Below are positions 46,360 through 58,956 of a stretch of 64,000 nt of DNA, piece by piece; position 1 is the stretch's first letter; each line of letters opens with the position of its first letter. Made by a program: the position numbers and the translations under genes. The notes below the pieces were generated by a model. That model ran no database searches, was not told where the DNA came from, and saw only the letters and a list, made by a program, of their open reading frames with translations. Source of the stretch: Kingdonia uniflora (lineage: Eukaryota; Streptophyta; Magnoliopsida; Ranunculales; Circaeasteraceae); assembly GCA_014058105.1 (NCBI GenBank), contig JACGCM010000155.1, forward strand, positions 1,550,001 to 1,614,000, in the 5' to 3' direction.

Positions 46360-48670
46360 GACCTTTCGTCAGTTTCTAGCATGCGAGGAGGTGAGGGTTA
46401 TGGTGGAAGAGGTGGTGATGGTGGAAGTTTTTTTCCATGGACCATAGATATTGACCATGAAGAAGATCTTTCATATGTGATTTCTACTTCAACTGTTTCT
46501 TGTTCCTTGCAGCATGGTATCAGAGTTTGGAAGGTGCTTTAATTTTGCATCTTCTTCCTCGTTGACTGCTGAGAGGCATTTCGATCTGTTTACTGGATGT
46601 AATATGGAAAGTAATCTGCATATTGTCTGGAATGATATCTTATCTGTAAAGTAATCTGAATTTTTTTTTGAACTAATGAAATGTGACCGTTCTGCTATCT
46701 TGATATTGTGCTTCGAACTTATTTATACAATTTTCTGTTGAAAAATAGAAGTTTGTAAAAAGGTGTTAGTTTATCATAGAGTATGATGGGGGAAATCGAA
46801 CTATAAGGATTTGAGTGTGGATATTGGTAAATGGTAGTGATAGGTGAGACTTTAAAAAATTAGAGGAGCTCGAAAATGTGATAATAGGAAGTAGATAATT
46901 TCTGTAAGGTGACTGGGTTGTGTAAAGGTATATGGTTTTCTGCGATTTATGTACTCGAACTGACTAAAAAAATGTTTGCAAACTATAAAGAGAATTGATA
47001 TTGGTCTGTAGGTGTTACTGTTGGACTTGCTTGATTTTGTATGTTGTCATCTTCATATCTGTGCATATAAAATCTGAGAGGATACTTCATAATATGAAAA
47101 GAATGGCCTGTTATAATATTCTTGATTTTCTGCTGATATTCTACTGAAAAAAAATTCATGAAAAATATATCCTTCAACAAAATTTGTGGGGTGATATGGA
47201 TTTTTATAGATCTTTCCGGTACTTATATGAAGTAGGGATTCTTGGTTGCTATGTCTTGTATCTTCTGCAGGGATAATTTGTTGTAGAGGTAGTGCGGGTA
47301 ACCATAGTGAAGACGCGCTCTCAGCATGTTTGTCATGCAGCAGACGGTAGGTTCTATATCAAGGTTGCTGAACTTCTTGGGCGATATTTTCATCGTCTGA
47401 ATTATGATGTTGTGCTACCGGAATGGCCATTGAATTTGATGGCCTGGATGCTGAAGGTAGGCGTGCAGAGTATGGCCACTTTTTCTGGTGTAATGTGTTT
47501 CGTAGGTCGCTACTGGATGTCACTGTACAATAAATAATTGTTCGACTGCTCGCATGCGACAAAATTGCTGAAGAGGATGCGAGGGCAGCAAAAGGATAGA
47601 TAATTCTATGTGGAAAGGTGAACCATCCAGGCTGCTTTAGATATAACTACCGTATTCTATAAGATCGAACTGTGACAGTTTGTAATAAATAAGTAATCTG
47701 TTTGCATAAATCTGTTTGTGTTATCTGTGATAGGTAAAACAAAGCATAGTTGTTTCGTCGATCTGAAATGAATAAGAATAAAATATTCTGTTACTGTTTG
47801 TGTACGGATATTGTGGATGATAGTTGTAGGATTTTAACAGTTGTATAAATATCTTCAAATTTTAAATATTAAACTATTTTAGGAATGTTGTACGATCTTG
47901 TTCGAGTATAAAAGTTAGGTGATTGGTTGTTTGTATTGCGTTGAGGCAGAGGGTAGAATTTTTTAATGGCAGACAATAGAAATAGACGTGATGACAGTAG
48001 ACGCTATCACAGAAGTCATGATAATGCTTTTAACGGAAAAGATATGTCTGTAGAGACACTAGGGGTGACTGACACGCATCTAAAGGAGCTGCCATTTTAT
48101 AAATTAAGAGAGAGTATAAAAACTCATATACCTCTTCCTCATAAATTATCAACAGTTGTAGAGAGAAAACAAATGCTGCAAATCCTATTGCCAAAGAGAG
48201 GAAACATTTGAGTTTTGAGTATGATTTGAGAGGGAAAGGTTCATCGAATGATATAAAACTGTTGGAAAAGCGACGGGATCGTTCCTTATCGGTAAAACAT
48301 CTGGGTAAAGTAAAAGATTATTGTTCTTCAAGTACAAGTTGGTGATATGTCTTTATTTGTTTGATTTGTTATTACTAGTAATCTATGTGAAATTGTATGT
48401 TTACCCTTTTAGATAAAAGTTCTGATAATGTAGGGGGTTTTAAAATCTTTAAGTAATTGATAAGAGGGTTTTGTAGTGTATAAACTTTGGTATAGAGAAA
48501 GAAAATGCTTGCTTGAAGAAGATGAGAGAAAATTGAAATAATTATTTTTTGTTTTAGGAAATTGTAAAGTAAACGTGTTGACTGGGTAGAAGGTGGGGTT
48601 GTTTTTACTGTGTGTGGGATTGAATATGTAAAGTAGAGATAATGATAAAATATTATGTATCTGTAGGTCC
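46360..48670. other. Spacer of element 3 with short broken frames
   Basis: Mostly non-coding. A protein-like run at 47310-47540 (MATFSGVMCFVGRYWMSLY) and an 81-codon frame at 47966-48211 (MADNRNRRDDSRRYHRSHDN) are open, but I see no domain. They may be further exons of the antisense gene. Confidence 0.35.
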
Positions 48671-51600
48671 AGTATGTGTTCCAAAGCTAGTATTCCCATG
48701 AGTAAATTTGTAGTATCTTCAAGTTCGGAGGAAACATAGTCGTCAGGGAGGGAGGATGAGTGTAATGCAATGGAAGAAACTATAAATAGTATAAAAGTGA
48801 CTGTAGAAGTTGGGAAAACCAGTAAAATAAAGAAAGTGATAGATAAAGAGGATAGAGAAGAGAAAGATAAATTATTTGTTATATACTCAGAGGGAGTAGA
48901 TATAGGAAAGCAATTTTTAAAATGCAAAAAGAAATTATAGGGAGAATGGGGAAGTTATCTGGAGGACCAAGGTCGCTGGTTTAGGGCCTATGTCCCAGGA
49001 AAAGGGGAGGAGGCAGTAAACTACTAAGTCCCTTATTTGGAGAAGTAGAAAAGGGAGAGGGGGATTAGTGAGGATGTTAAGCTTTTGTACTATAATGGTA
49101 TTGGGCTAGCAGGCCTGAGTGATGGGTTTTTATATTATTTGAATCAGGTCATGTATGGCCTTAAGATTCCTCTGACCTTCTTTCAAAAAAAGGTCATGAA
49201 TGTATTGCAGTGTTGCCCTACCCAACTGAATGGGTATGTATATGAGATGATGAAGGCATGTGAGATACTGAATGATAAATAGAGAAAGGAAAGGACTGCC
49301 AAGCAGTTCAAAGCTGAAGATGTATTGAAATTTTATAAGTGGAAATATGTCAAAGGTCGAAGGTAGTGGTTTCCTGTATAGTAATTCATCTAGGCCAAAC
49401 TTCTTTAACTTTGAATCTGCGGGTAGACCATGGAATGACCACCTTGTATGGGTAGGGGGTAACTGTATATAGGTTCCAGATGAACCAGCGCTCGTTTTGG
49501 GCCATAAATATTATAACCCGAGTAAGTAAGGTTGATCAATCTTTGACTAACCATGATCATGTCTTCGAGCTGTTAACTAAAATTTTACTCCTTTGTTTTG
49601 GTAGAACCCCAATCCTTCACCAGCACCTGATAAGATCAGCTTGTTCGAATGGGTTGCTCGAGATCAGGACGAGTTAAAGCAGGTACTTGGTGAGCTAGGT
49701 ATCCGTAGAGATAAGAGGGCAGATTCCGTAGTACCCAAAGTTTAGCGAGATCACGAAAAATGAGCCATTAATAAAGGGAAAGCTCGTTTGACTGTTGAGG
49801 ATGGTCTTAGTATTCCACCTCCTATGCCTGAAAACATGAAATAGACTACTCGGAAGTCGAGGAAGTCAGCTTTGTAGAGTGCGCCTGTAACTGGGGTGGT
49901 GACCACAGAACAAGAGATTGTAAAAAATATTTTTGGGGATGTAGAGAAGAGACAGACAGTGAGTGCAGTTACTCCTACAGTGGCTAAGAAGAACTTGTCT
50001 AAGAGAAAGTGGCATGAGGACGAGGGTATCTCTCGTACTAATCCTTATGTTGTGGCCAAGATGAGAGAGCTAGAGCAGAAATACTGCCTGATGGCTGGGA
50101 CCGATCCGAAACAGCTCGATGATGAGTATCAAGAACATACTTTTGCGATATGTGTTTGAAATCTTTATTTCCTTGTATTTGGACTAAGAACTGTTATTTT
50201 GAACTTGTATTTATGTATGTTATGTTGGCAACTCTTGGTGCAGATGAAGGGGGTAACGAAGTGTCCTGATAAGAGGAGCCAGGATTCGAGGATCTTACTC
50301 TAAAGTTTAATGCCCAATCGGCTTGCATTAAGGAGCTCGAAGCTGAGCTCGAGCTAGAGAAAGAGAAGAGAAATACGGATGCTGAGAAGTATAAAGTGGT
50401 GTCTGAGCATGATGACATTATGATACAATCATGCAAGGTGCTGAAAGTGGAAAAAGATCACTTTGTCAAATCTTTTTACAATTTTGGATTTATTGTTGTT
50501 GATGTAAAACTGGCTCAATCTGGCAAATACGATAAGATAGTCCTTCCTTCTGAGGCAGCGGACAAAGTGGTGGTTGATGCGGTAGGTTTGCTTGAAAAAA
50601 TAGTAGACCCTCTTATAGAACGTACTGAACTGATCCAATCTGCTAAGAAAATATTAGACCCTCTAACTGAGGTAAAAATCAACAAGAATCTCTAATCATT
50701 CTGTGGTAACCTATTTTGAATTATATAGTTCACTTGATTTGGATGTAATTATTCTCTGTATGGTCTTAAACTGTTTAAGTTTAATTGATGCTTTGAAATG
50801 TGTGCGCTTTGCATGTTTCTATGATAACAGGATATTTATAATTTGTGTAAGAGATAGAGCTATTGAGAAAAACTAATTCCAAACTGGAGAAAACATTGAG
50901 TAGAGCGAGGGATTTCGTGGCTCGTATTCAGCAGGTACTTAATAAAACTGAATATGAGATAAGGCAATTTAAATTCAATTCAGAAAAAACTTTTAAAGAG
51001 TTATATGACCCCTAGTGTAGATATGCTAAGATAAAAATAGAAATGGATGAGGTGTTAAAAAACGAAAAGGAAATGGGGGTATTAGTTCGAAAACCAAAAG
51101 AGTTGACCTATTTTAATGATCCAAGTGATAAGGATAGGTGTCAAAGTATGCTAATCGCCTTGACATTATATTTTGAGGTCGAAATAGATAGTGAACGGGG
51201 TTTAAAAGAGACTTATGTAGAGCTTTTGAAGGAAAGAGGTGTAGTTCCGGACCCAGCTCGAGTTATGTTTTTAGCTCAAGAAGTACGTAATCGTCATAGT
51301 TTAGAGGCGAGAAAATGTTTAGCTCGAGCTGGTGTGTCTGTGATATGGGGCGATGTAGAGCCTTTATCTGACGTGTTTGGCTTTATATAAGATCGAAGGG
51401 CCATTTGAATTGTATTTTTTAGGATAGGAAAAGAGAAAATAGAGGATCAACAACAATTAGAGGGTAAATTAAAGGAGTTGCAGGATGGGTTATCACAACA
51501 TGTTGAGCAAAAAATGTCTTTTGCGACGCTGTTGTCAAAAGAAATGACTGCTCGAATGAAGGTAGAGGCTGATGTGAGGGCTTTAGTTATAATACAAAAA

Positions 51601-53430
51601 GAAATGAGCCAGCAGCTATACAAGGCGTATATGCAATAGAAGGAGCATCTGTATTCATCGCGAGCAAAAGTCGCTGCTCAAACAGAACATGAGCGTCATA
51701 TAGACAGTTTCATTAATTTTTATGTAGGAGAACTGGCGAGGGTAGAGAATGAATTTAGGAAGTTTGTAACGGAATGTGGGAAGGATTTTGATGTTGAGAA
51801 TGCCAAGGTTGAAAATATATGATTTACCGAAGATAAGGAGGAAATTACTGATGAAAAACTCATTCCTAGGTCAAGGGGACCGTCGTCGGAAAAGGATGGG
51901 GAGGAGGTCGAAAGTCTGATACCCCGATCACGGCGTAAACAGCGCCAGCAAGAGGTGGTGACCATTATAGCTCTTATAGATGTTCAAGTAATGAATAGAG
52001 AGATTTCGAGTGATAAAGGGCAATCCTCACATATCTCGAAAAAGCAAAAATAGGGTGTTCTAGTTTTTTACCGGCCCTGCATTTGTGTTAGATCCGTGTT
52101 TACTATTTTTTGGATAAGATCGGTTCTCTGTGATGAAAAATAGAACGATGTATTGATATTACTCAGATATCATGTTCCTGATTAAACATGTTAACTGTGA
52201 TGTGTAGTCTGGTTGTATAAGCAAATTATTATAAATGTGAACTGTCATGATAGGTAGAACTAGTAGCTGTTCAGAGTCAATGTGATACGTTACTTGTTCG
52301 AAATGAACAATTGAATGTTGAACTAAATTCGTGTTAGGGGGCACTAAAGAGTGCTATTAAATTAGAAGAAAATACAAAGGTAAAGATATCGAAAGAGCGA
52401 GAAACAGTAGTTCGTTTGACTGATAAGCTGCAAAAGAAAGAGGCAGAACTAGCTGGTGAACTGAGAAAGATTGATAAATTAATAGAAGTTTTGATATATG
52501 CTCAAACTAGCTGATAAGATACGGAATTTATATCTGCTCGAACTCAAATTATAGAACTGTTGGCAGTGTTAGAGGAGGAAGGAAGTAATGTAAAAGATTT
52601 GCAATTTTAGGTAAATATGTTGGAGGCAGAAATAACTGATATGCGAGTAAATGTTAAGGAGGCAAAAGCTCTGTGCTCTAAATTACAAGGTTTTGTGGTT
52701 GGTTGCTGATGTGGTTATACAAAAGATGGAAGAGACCCGTAATAAACATAACGAAAATATAAATAAAGCTTGGAACAAGCTATCTACTCTAGAGTATACC
52801 ATTCAATATTTTATAGTATCAAACGGAGAACACGAGATTGTGTGACGCGAATACTAATTGGATGAAAATCTTTTTAAGACTGAAATAAGTCTTGATGACA
52901 TTAAAGTAAATAGCGCTCATCGTGAAGCCAAAATGGAGGGGTCAATATCTTTGATTCACCACATGGGTGAATTTATGACAGTGTTAAATACTCGGCATAA
53001 TGCAATGTTGGCTGAAAAATGAGCTGTGGAGCACCGCTGCGACAGTTTGGAGGCTATTCTGAAGGAAGCGAATAGATAACTTGGTGAATTTGTTCTCCAT
53101 AATAGAGTAAAGAGTAAGGTAGGTAATGCATATGAGAGAGATATGGCAGTAGTGCTCTCCTTTTTGTATCTGAATTCAATAGATTATAGGCAGAGTATAA
53201 AACTGCATATGACAGTTTAGTTACAAAAGGTGTGCAGTGCGAAATGAGGTTTATTCCAAAGTACCTGGATCCCATGGTGTAAAGAATTGGCGCTCTTAAA
53301 AATGAATGATTAGGGATGGAAAACAAATTACCAATGGAGGATGCCAGAGTTTATGCGTAAGCATTTGTATCGGCATGGGGAGAGTTCTAAGGGTGATGAT
53401 GTGATCGAGAGTTCGAGCGATAGTGACTGA
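48671..53430 (+). pseudogene. ORF-B of element 3 (antisense, long coiled-coil gene)
   Basis: It begins after an acceptor (TATCTGTAG, 48668) near MCSKASIPMSKF, in an acidic Ser-rich stretch. The conserved block at 49085-49280 reads LSDGFLYYLNQVMYGLKIPL, then VMNVLQCCPTQLNGYVYEMM. Intron 49522-49614 (GTAAGTAAG..TTGGTAG) is followed by LFEWVARDQDELKQVLGELG. Long charged coiled-coil stretches follow (50300-50690, 51043-51390, 51440-52700), ending VIESSSDSD near 53430. Many stops. At about 4.8 kb it is twice the length of its relative in element 1. Confidence 0.6.
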
Positions 53431-53589
53431 TGATGTGAAAGATTGTAAGACTATAATAGATATAAAACTATTTTCAAAGTAGCGTTAGTGATATGTATAT
53501 ATGCATACTGACCTCTGTATGCACCAGTTGTGATGTATGAGTGGGGTTTCTGCTTTATACATGCTATCGTATAGCAAAGGGTTGGTTTG

Positions 53590-54085
53590 GCTAATGCGAC
53601 AAATGGACAGTAATATAATAGAGGATGAGTTTGGCTGAAGCAACAAGCGATCAGTAATGTTTAGACATGCAATCTGTGAAAGATTATAGTGTAATTGAGG
53701 ATCAATTTGGCCGAGGCAACAAACGATCTATAATGTAATAAAGGATCAGTTTGGCTAAAGCAAAAATGATCTGTAATGTAATAGAGGATCAATTTGGCTG
53801 AAGTAACAAATGATCTGTAATATAATAGAAGATCAGTTTGGTTGAAGTAATAAATGATCTATAATGTTTAGACATATAATCTATGAAAGATTGTAGTGTA
53901 ATTAAGGATCAATTTGGTCGAGGCAACAAATGATCTATAATATAATAGAGGATCAGTTTGGCTGAAGCAACAAATAATGTGTAATGTAATAGAGGATCAA
54001 TTTGGCTGAAGCAGCAAACGATCGGTAATATAATAGAAGATCAATTTGGCTGAAGCAATAAATGATCTGCAATATAATCTGTATA
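53590..54085. repeat. Tandem array of element 3, about 44-bp unit
   Basis: AGAGGATCA(G/A)TTTGGCTGAAG and the rest of the unit (CAACAAATGATCTGTAATGTAAT) recur about ten times with changes; some units carry a longer spacer ('gtttagacat'). It lies between antisense gene and pol as in the other elements, but with unrelated sequence. Confidence 0.85.
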
Positions 54086-54249
54086 TAGAAGTACTTGCTT
54101 AATATATTAGAAAAGTACTATGATGTAGGGCAATCAGACACAAGTATTTCATTGGTGTAAGATTGACGTACAAAGAATGTTAAATAAAGTACTATATGAA
54201 ATAGTAAAAAGTACTCAGATGTATGGAGATCATGCATAAGTATTTCATT

Positions 54250-55325
54250 GATGTAAGACCGACATACAAGATGATAGATTTATGTAGAAAAGTATATTGT
54301 GATAGATTATCATCTTTGATATAGCTTCAATTTCCTCATGTTCCAAGGATTGGTGGTATCTTCCCAAATTCATGATTGCCCTGTCTCTAGTTTCCTCGAT
54401 CCAATTCATGTTATATGCCAATTGAAATTTATTTTCTTCATCTGTCATCGTATAATTGTGCAAGGGTGATGATATTGGGTAGGGATTATTACCTCAGTAC
54501 CATATGCTAATAGAAATGGCGTATATCCAGTTGATACCCGAGGTGTTGTGTAATATGCCCATAATACATGTAGTAATTCTTGGACCTAATTACCCTTCTT
54601 CTCAGTTAGGCGCTTCTTGATTCCATCTACGATAGTACGACTGGTGATTTTGGCATGGCCATTTCCTTGTGGGTAATATGGATTGGAAGGAGAGTAGATG
54701 ATGTTGTGCTGAATGAGGAACTCAACGACTTTAAAACCAACGAATTGAGGTCCATTGTCGATTCTGATAAGATGAGGGCAGCCAAACCGAATGATGATAG
54801 TTTCTCATATAAATTTGATGACTTCGTCTTCTCGTGTACAGCACAGAGGGATTGCTTCCACTTATTTAGTAAAGTAATTTGCTGCTACTAGGAAGTACTT
54901 TATTTTGCCTGGTACAGTGAGGAATTCTCCTACGAGGTCGAGGGCCCATATTCTGAACGGCCAAACAACATTGCTAGAATGGAGTTCCAAAGCTAGAGTT
55001 CAAATTTGGGGGCCATGCCGCTAGCATGCATCACACTTTCTTGCAAGTTCAATAGCTTAAGCTTTTAGTTTAGGCTAGAAAACTCCTTGAGTAAGAGCTC
55101 GATTTACTAGAGAACGTCCTGCTGCGTAAGAACCACAAGTGCTTTTGTGGAGTTCATACAGGAATTTTTGAGCATCTTTGTTCGATAAACACACGAGATA
55201 TGGTCCTGTGACCCAAATTTTGTAAAGGAAATTATTTGCCACAACGTATCGCTTGGCATTATCAAGTATGCATTGTCTTTCAGTAGGATCTGTAGAGAGT
55301 TCACCGTCAAACTTATTGAGATTTG
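54250..55325 (-). pseudogene. Integrase of element 3
   Basis: The zinc-binding part is at 55325-55060 (ELSTDPTERQCILDNAKRYV, FLYELHKSTCGSYAAGRSLV). Core traces follow (FAVYQIDNGPQFVGFKVVE-like text near 54770, frameshifted). The C-terminal domain is at 54463-54290 (FQLAYNMNWIEETRDRAIMN). The domain order matches elements 1 and 2; many lesions. Confidence 0.82.
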
Positions 55326-55335
55326 AGAAGATGGG

Positions 55336-55596
55336 TTGTTTAGAGAATTCATGATAAAGGGATGGAGGAACTCTTACTCTAACATTCCATATACTCAGAA
55401 TAGTCATTGTAATAAGCTAGCAATCTCAATAATATCATATCTCTTTCCCAAAATCCTTAAGAGAGGTCATGGTTTTAAACCTATTCAAAGGTTTTTCATG
55501 CTAAATCATCTTGTTAGCTATTACTTACTGTTCTTGAGTATTCTAAACACATCTGGTGTAAAGGCTAAGTCTGAATCCCAGAATTAGGATTTTACA
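55336..55596 (+). repeat. LTR 3'-part fragment in opposite orientation
   Basis: It matches the outer half of the element 3 LTR (44933-45190) in inverted orientation and ends ATTAGGATTTTACA, followed by a primer-binding site. The left part is missing. It is the 5' LTR remnant of a plus-strand relative. Confidence 0.78.
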
Positions 55597-55597
55597 T

Positions 55598-55613
55598 TTG
55601 GCGTCGTCTATGA
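55598..55613 (+). other. Primer-binding site of the fragment
   Basis: TTGGCGTCGTCTATGAG right after the LTR end; same place and type as in elements 1 and 2. Confidence 0.6.
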
Positions 55614-56387
55614 GAAACATAATTCTCAATCCCATAGTCTTAAAAACTGCTGATTATATTTTCTTTGAATGATACCTCCAGGCTATATCACGTCACCATT
55701 CCAGCAGAATAATATATCGCACTAGCAGAGCTGCAGGTTAATTTAAATTTTGAAACATAAAGGCATGCCACTCTAGAGCAACAGCTAGCGAGTGTATAAG
55801 ATATGTTGAAGGTTCTGCAGGGTCAATAGGTCGCCACCTAGAAGAACAAAGGCATACAACCAGAAGGCTCACGAATTTCCATTCATGACGGAATTAAACC
55901 TCCACCAAAAAGTAATAACTTAGGAGGTGCACTTTGATCTAACCATCACCAGCGGGAAATCGACCCTATCCCGATTCAAGAAGTCCACCAAGAAGTAGAT
56001 GACGGCCTTGCAGGAGTTAGACAAACTTAGAATTTACCTAGAAGAGTTCGAGTTCCAACAAAAGATCGTCTAAGTGAAGGGATTGAAGACCATAGTCCTG
56101 GAGAAGGGCACGTCACATGCCCAGCCATGATAGCTCAACAATATGTGACCTTGGAACATGTTGACAAGTAAATCAATGAACTGCTTGAAACCCAGACTCA
56201 GACTGCTAAAGGAATCCACAACAGATTGTAGAAGACCCCAATCGTACAGGAGCTATTTGATGGCGAGGTCCCCATCGGGTTCTTCACTATGAAGATCCAA
56301 AATATAAAGGGAATGATCCAGTGGAGCACTTCTAAGAGCTTTAGGATGCTTTAGGATTATATTCAGCATCTAATCACATTTAATGCC
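55614..56387 (+). pseudogene. Gag fragment, heavily decayed
   Basis: Fragments readable in changing frames: a Gln-rich coiled-coil start near 55790, ISIHDGIKPPPKSNNLGGAL at about 55875-55935, and near 56290 KYKGNDPVEHF, the usual entry of a gypsy gag domain. It is cut at 56387 by the LTR of element 4. Confidence 0.5.
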
Positions 56388-56996
56388 TGCAATAGCTTAA
56401 TTCTATAAGCTTGAAGTGGCTTGGAATTAGCCCTTACACCAATGTACCTATGGAAAAAATCTGATAGAAAACAAGAAATGATACATGTGATCTAGCGTAG
56501 AAAACCTTTGAGTAGGAAAAAAACTACGCCACGAGTTGATGGTTTTTGTAATAGTGATTTTTATTGCTTGAGGCTGATATCTTATTACAAGTGATCACTC
56601 GACTTAGAAATGTGTGATCTTGTGAATAATAAGTTTTTGAGAATCTATAAAATGTAGTTTTCTTGGTAATTTCTCGTATAAATTTTTGGGTCCCTGTCTC
56701 TTCTGGAACTTCTTCTTTATATAGACTTTCTCTGGAGTTCATCATGCTGAAGTATGTTCTTTGAACAATGTGGTTAATGGCGGTTTGACTGAGTAACTGT
56801 TAAGTTCGTGAGAGACAGGTGTTTTTGACTTATTCAGGTATTTCTATTTGAGTTCGACCTACATTCCTCATTAGTTCCTAGAGTAGGTGGCAATGTTGAT
56901 TGTTGAAGTCATGTGTAAAATGCTTGGGTCTGATATGGAGGTAATTCAAATTGGAGATACTTCGATTTGGGTAAGACCAAGGGGAAGGCCCCTACA
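56388..56996 (-). repeat. 3' LTR of element 4 (609 bp)
   Basis: On the minus strand it starts TGTAGGGGCCTTCCCC and ends at 56388, where the plus strand reads TGCAATAGCTTAATTC, similar to the element 3 LTR end. The purine tract GCGAGGGGGAAAT precedes it. TATA box at 56717-56724. Confidence 0.8.
56717..56724 (-). promoter_or_regulatory. TATA box in element 4 LTR
   Basis: GTCTATATAAAGAAG on the minus strand. Confidence 0.6.
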
Positions 56997-57261
56997 ATTT
57001 CCCCCTCGCAACTGAAGTCACGAGTGGCTTTAGTTGAGAAAGAGTATATGGTTATATGGGTATTCGGGTTTGAAGTTTGAAAATGAAGGAAGGCATGATG
57101 TGGATTTGACTGCATTAAAGATGCGCGTGCTATGGGGGAACATACGTGCATTGAATGTTGATGAGAATACAGATGTATGCGTCGGTTAGGGTTTAAAGAG
57201 TTTTGTCTGTATTGAATGATAACGCTTAGGAAAACGTTCATGCACAATAAATGTAGGGTTA

Positions 57262-57269
57262 TATAAATA
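57262..57269 (+). promoter_or_regulatory. TATA box for the antisense genes of element 4
   Basis: GGGTTATATAAATAGTAC, 67 bases before ATG 57336, on the strand opposite to gag-pol. Confidence 0.6.
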
Positions 57270-57335
57270 GTACTAGTACCGAGGTTTGTGGTAAAGTATG
57301 TTTAATTTGTACAAAATTCTCTAAAAGTTTTGAAA

Positions 57336-57620
57336 ATGGTTAAGATCTGGAGAATGGTTCTTGAAGAGAGAATTGCTACTGAAATGCAGAGGTTGAAGCT
57401 ATAATATTTTGGGGATCAATCCTTGGAGATGCCTACTCTTATTCTTGTTCTTCGACGTATCAAGGTATGTCGAAAGATGAAGCGGCTGAAGATGAAGAAG
57501 ATTTTTTCTGTATGTGAAGTTTTATTACGTTGTTGTAACAGGAAAGAAATGTTGGGTTTCTCTCCGCATTCTTGCGGAGGACAAGCTTGGGGAGATAAAT
57601 ACAGGAATAGGCGTAACGCA
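57336..57620 (+). pseudogene. ORF-A of element 4 (antisense)
   Basis: MVKIWRMVLEERIATEMQRL, then KL, a stop, YFGDQSLEMPT. After a frame change it continues STYQGMSKDEAAEDEEDF, matching PTYHCMSYEEVMEAGDDY in element 3. One stop and one frameshift. Confidence 0.55.
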
Positions 57621-58620
57621 GGGTAGTTACACTGATGTCTTGCGTTGGAATGGATTCTAAGGTCGGGCCCTCTTCATCTCTACCAACTCTACGAGGGTGG
57701 TGGTTATAGAAGTGGCAGCGATGGTAGTGGAGGAGGAAGATGGAGAATGGTGGTCTGCTTATGTTCTTCCATCGTTCCTCTGCGCTAAAAAGACCTTCAG
57801 TTTGAAGAGTTGATTTAAGCATAAATTTCTCATCTTCCATAATTTTCATTTGAAGTTTGACTAGACTTCGGTCAAACTCATAGGAGGGAGGATATTCGTT
57901 GTTTCCAATATCTGCTTTGCATCAGAGTAAAATATTACTAAAGTAGAACGAACTGAAGGATTTGACGTTTCAGAGTGCCTGAAAGACTTGCTAGCTGTAA
58001 AAGTACTTGAAAAACTTGTTATCTGTAAATTACCTTATGTCTGAGCACTTGAAAGACTTGTTATCTGTAAAAGCACTTAAAAGATATGTTATCTATAAAG
58101 TACCTATAATTTGATTTGAGATGAAAAAAATTTGTTATCCAAACTCTGTGTTAATATATAATAGAATAACTCTAGAAATTAAATTGTATGATCAGAAGGC
58201 TTTTGAATATTGGATAAAATTAAAATATATAAGATTATAAAGTACACTTTTGTAAAAATCGAGTTGTTAGAAATATGTTTGTAATGTGAATATATGTGTC
58301 AAATATGATGCTCGACCTGGGGGCTATAAATTTGGCAGAGAGAAAATTGTAGATATTTTAGAATGAAAGATCGAGCTCAGAGAGGTCATTTTGGAATACT
58401 AGATTTGGAAAGAATAAGTTCAATTTGGAATAGGATGAAATGATTGAGGTCGATAGGGAGAGATATGCTTAAATAACTTTTCTCAAGATACCAGGGTTTC
58501 TGTTACGAGATAATAGGAAAATATCCCGAGCTGTGGGGAATTGTTGGCAAAAATGTATAAATAAGCAGGGAATGCAGTTCAAATAGGTGGAAGTAAATAA
58601 GAATGGTGTGGACTTAATAT
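57621..58620. other. Spacer of element 4
   Basis: Non-coding; contains a short repeated phrase ('cttgaaaaacttgttatctgtaaa') four times at about 57980-58100. Confidence 0.5.
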
Positions 58621-58956
58621 GAGAAAATTCGTTATGCCGTTGAGGGACGGTTGGCAAAAAAGAGAGCTGAAGTACGGGAGCGGATTTTTGGACTATTGGA
58701 TTATGATGCTGAGTTGTCAGTGAGGGTGGTTCAAATTGAAGATTTATATGGGATTAGTAGAGAACGCAAGTATAAACGTCGTTTCTATGAAGATATGCTT
58801 CGAGAAATTGTGGTGGATCCTGCAGCTCGAAAAGATGCAGTGAGATCGCTTGCTGTAGAGGAGATCAAATTGGAAGATGTGAGGATTGCTGGAGGATACT
58901 TGATCGGATGTGGTTCCCCATGTCATCAAGGCTGTTTTAGGTGTAATTATATGTGA
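58621..58956 (+). CDS. Antisense frame of element 4, about 101+ codons, intact
   Basis: The open frame (first ATG 58651, MAKKRAEVRERIFGLLDYDA) is rich in Arg/Lys/Glu, with MLREIVVDPAARKDAVRSLA and VEEIKLEDVRIAGG. A loosely similar stretch in element 3 (51190-51350: LLKERGVVPDPARVMFLAQE) suggests a shared domain. No known family recognised. It may be an exon, as a downstream acceptor (TTTTGTAG, 59680) leads into the next frame. Confidence 0.45.
   Translation, partial: EKIRYAVEGRLAKKRAEVRERIFGLLDYDAELSVRVVQIEDLYGISRERKYKRRFYEDMLREIVVDPAARKDAVRSLAVEEIKLEDVRIAGGYLIGCGSPCHQGCFRCNYM

Larger units (their letters stand above)
44933..55335 (-). mobile_element. Element 3: Tat-type LTR retrotransposon, 5' part deleted
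   Basis: On the minus strand only the end of pol (integrase, about 55325-54250), a 44-bp repeat array (53590-54085), a very long region with plus-strand genes (46021-53430), polypurine tract and 3' LTR (45471-44933) remain. Everything from gag to RNase H is missing. At about 55335 the pol sequence stops and an LTR in the opposite direction begins. The Tat assignment rests on the layout and on homology of the antisense gene to elements 1, 2 and 4. Confidence 0.8.

Noticed and set aside
53590..54085. CRISPR-like or regulatory array
   Set aside because: Degenerate direct tandem units without distinct spacers, in a plant retrotransposon 3' region.
56909..57247. 112-codon minus-strand frame
   Set aside because: It spans the LTR start, the polypurine tract and the leader of the antisense gene of element 4; no conserved blocks.
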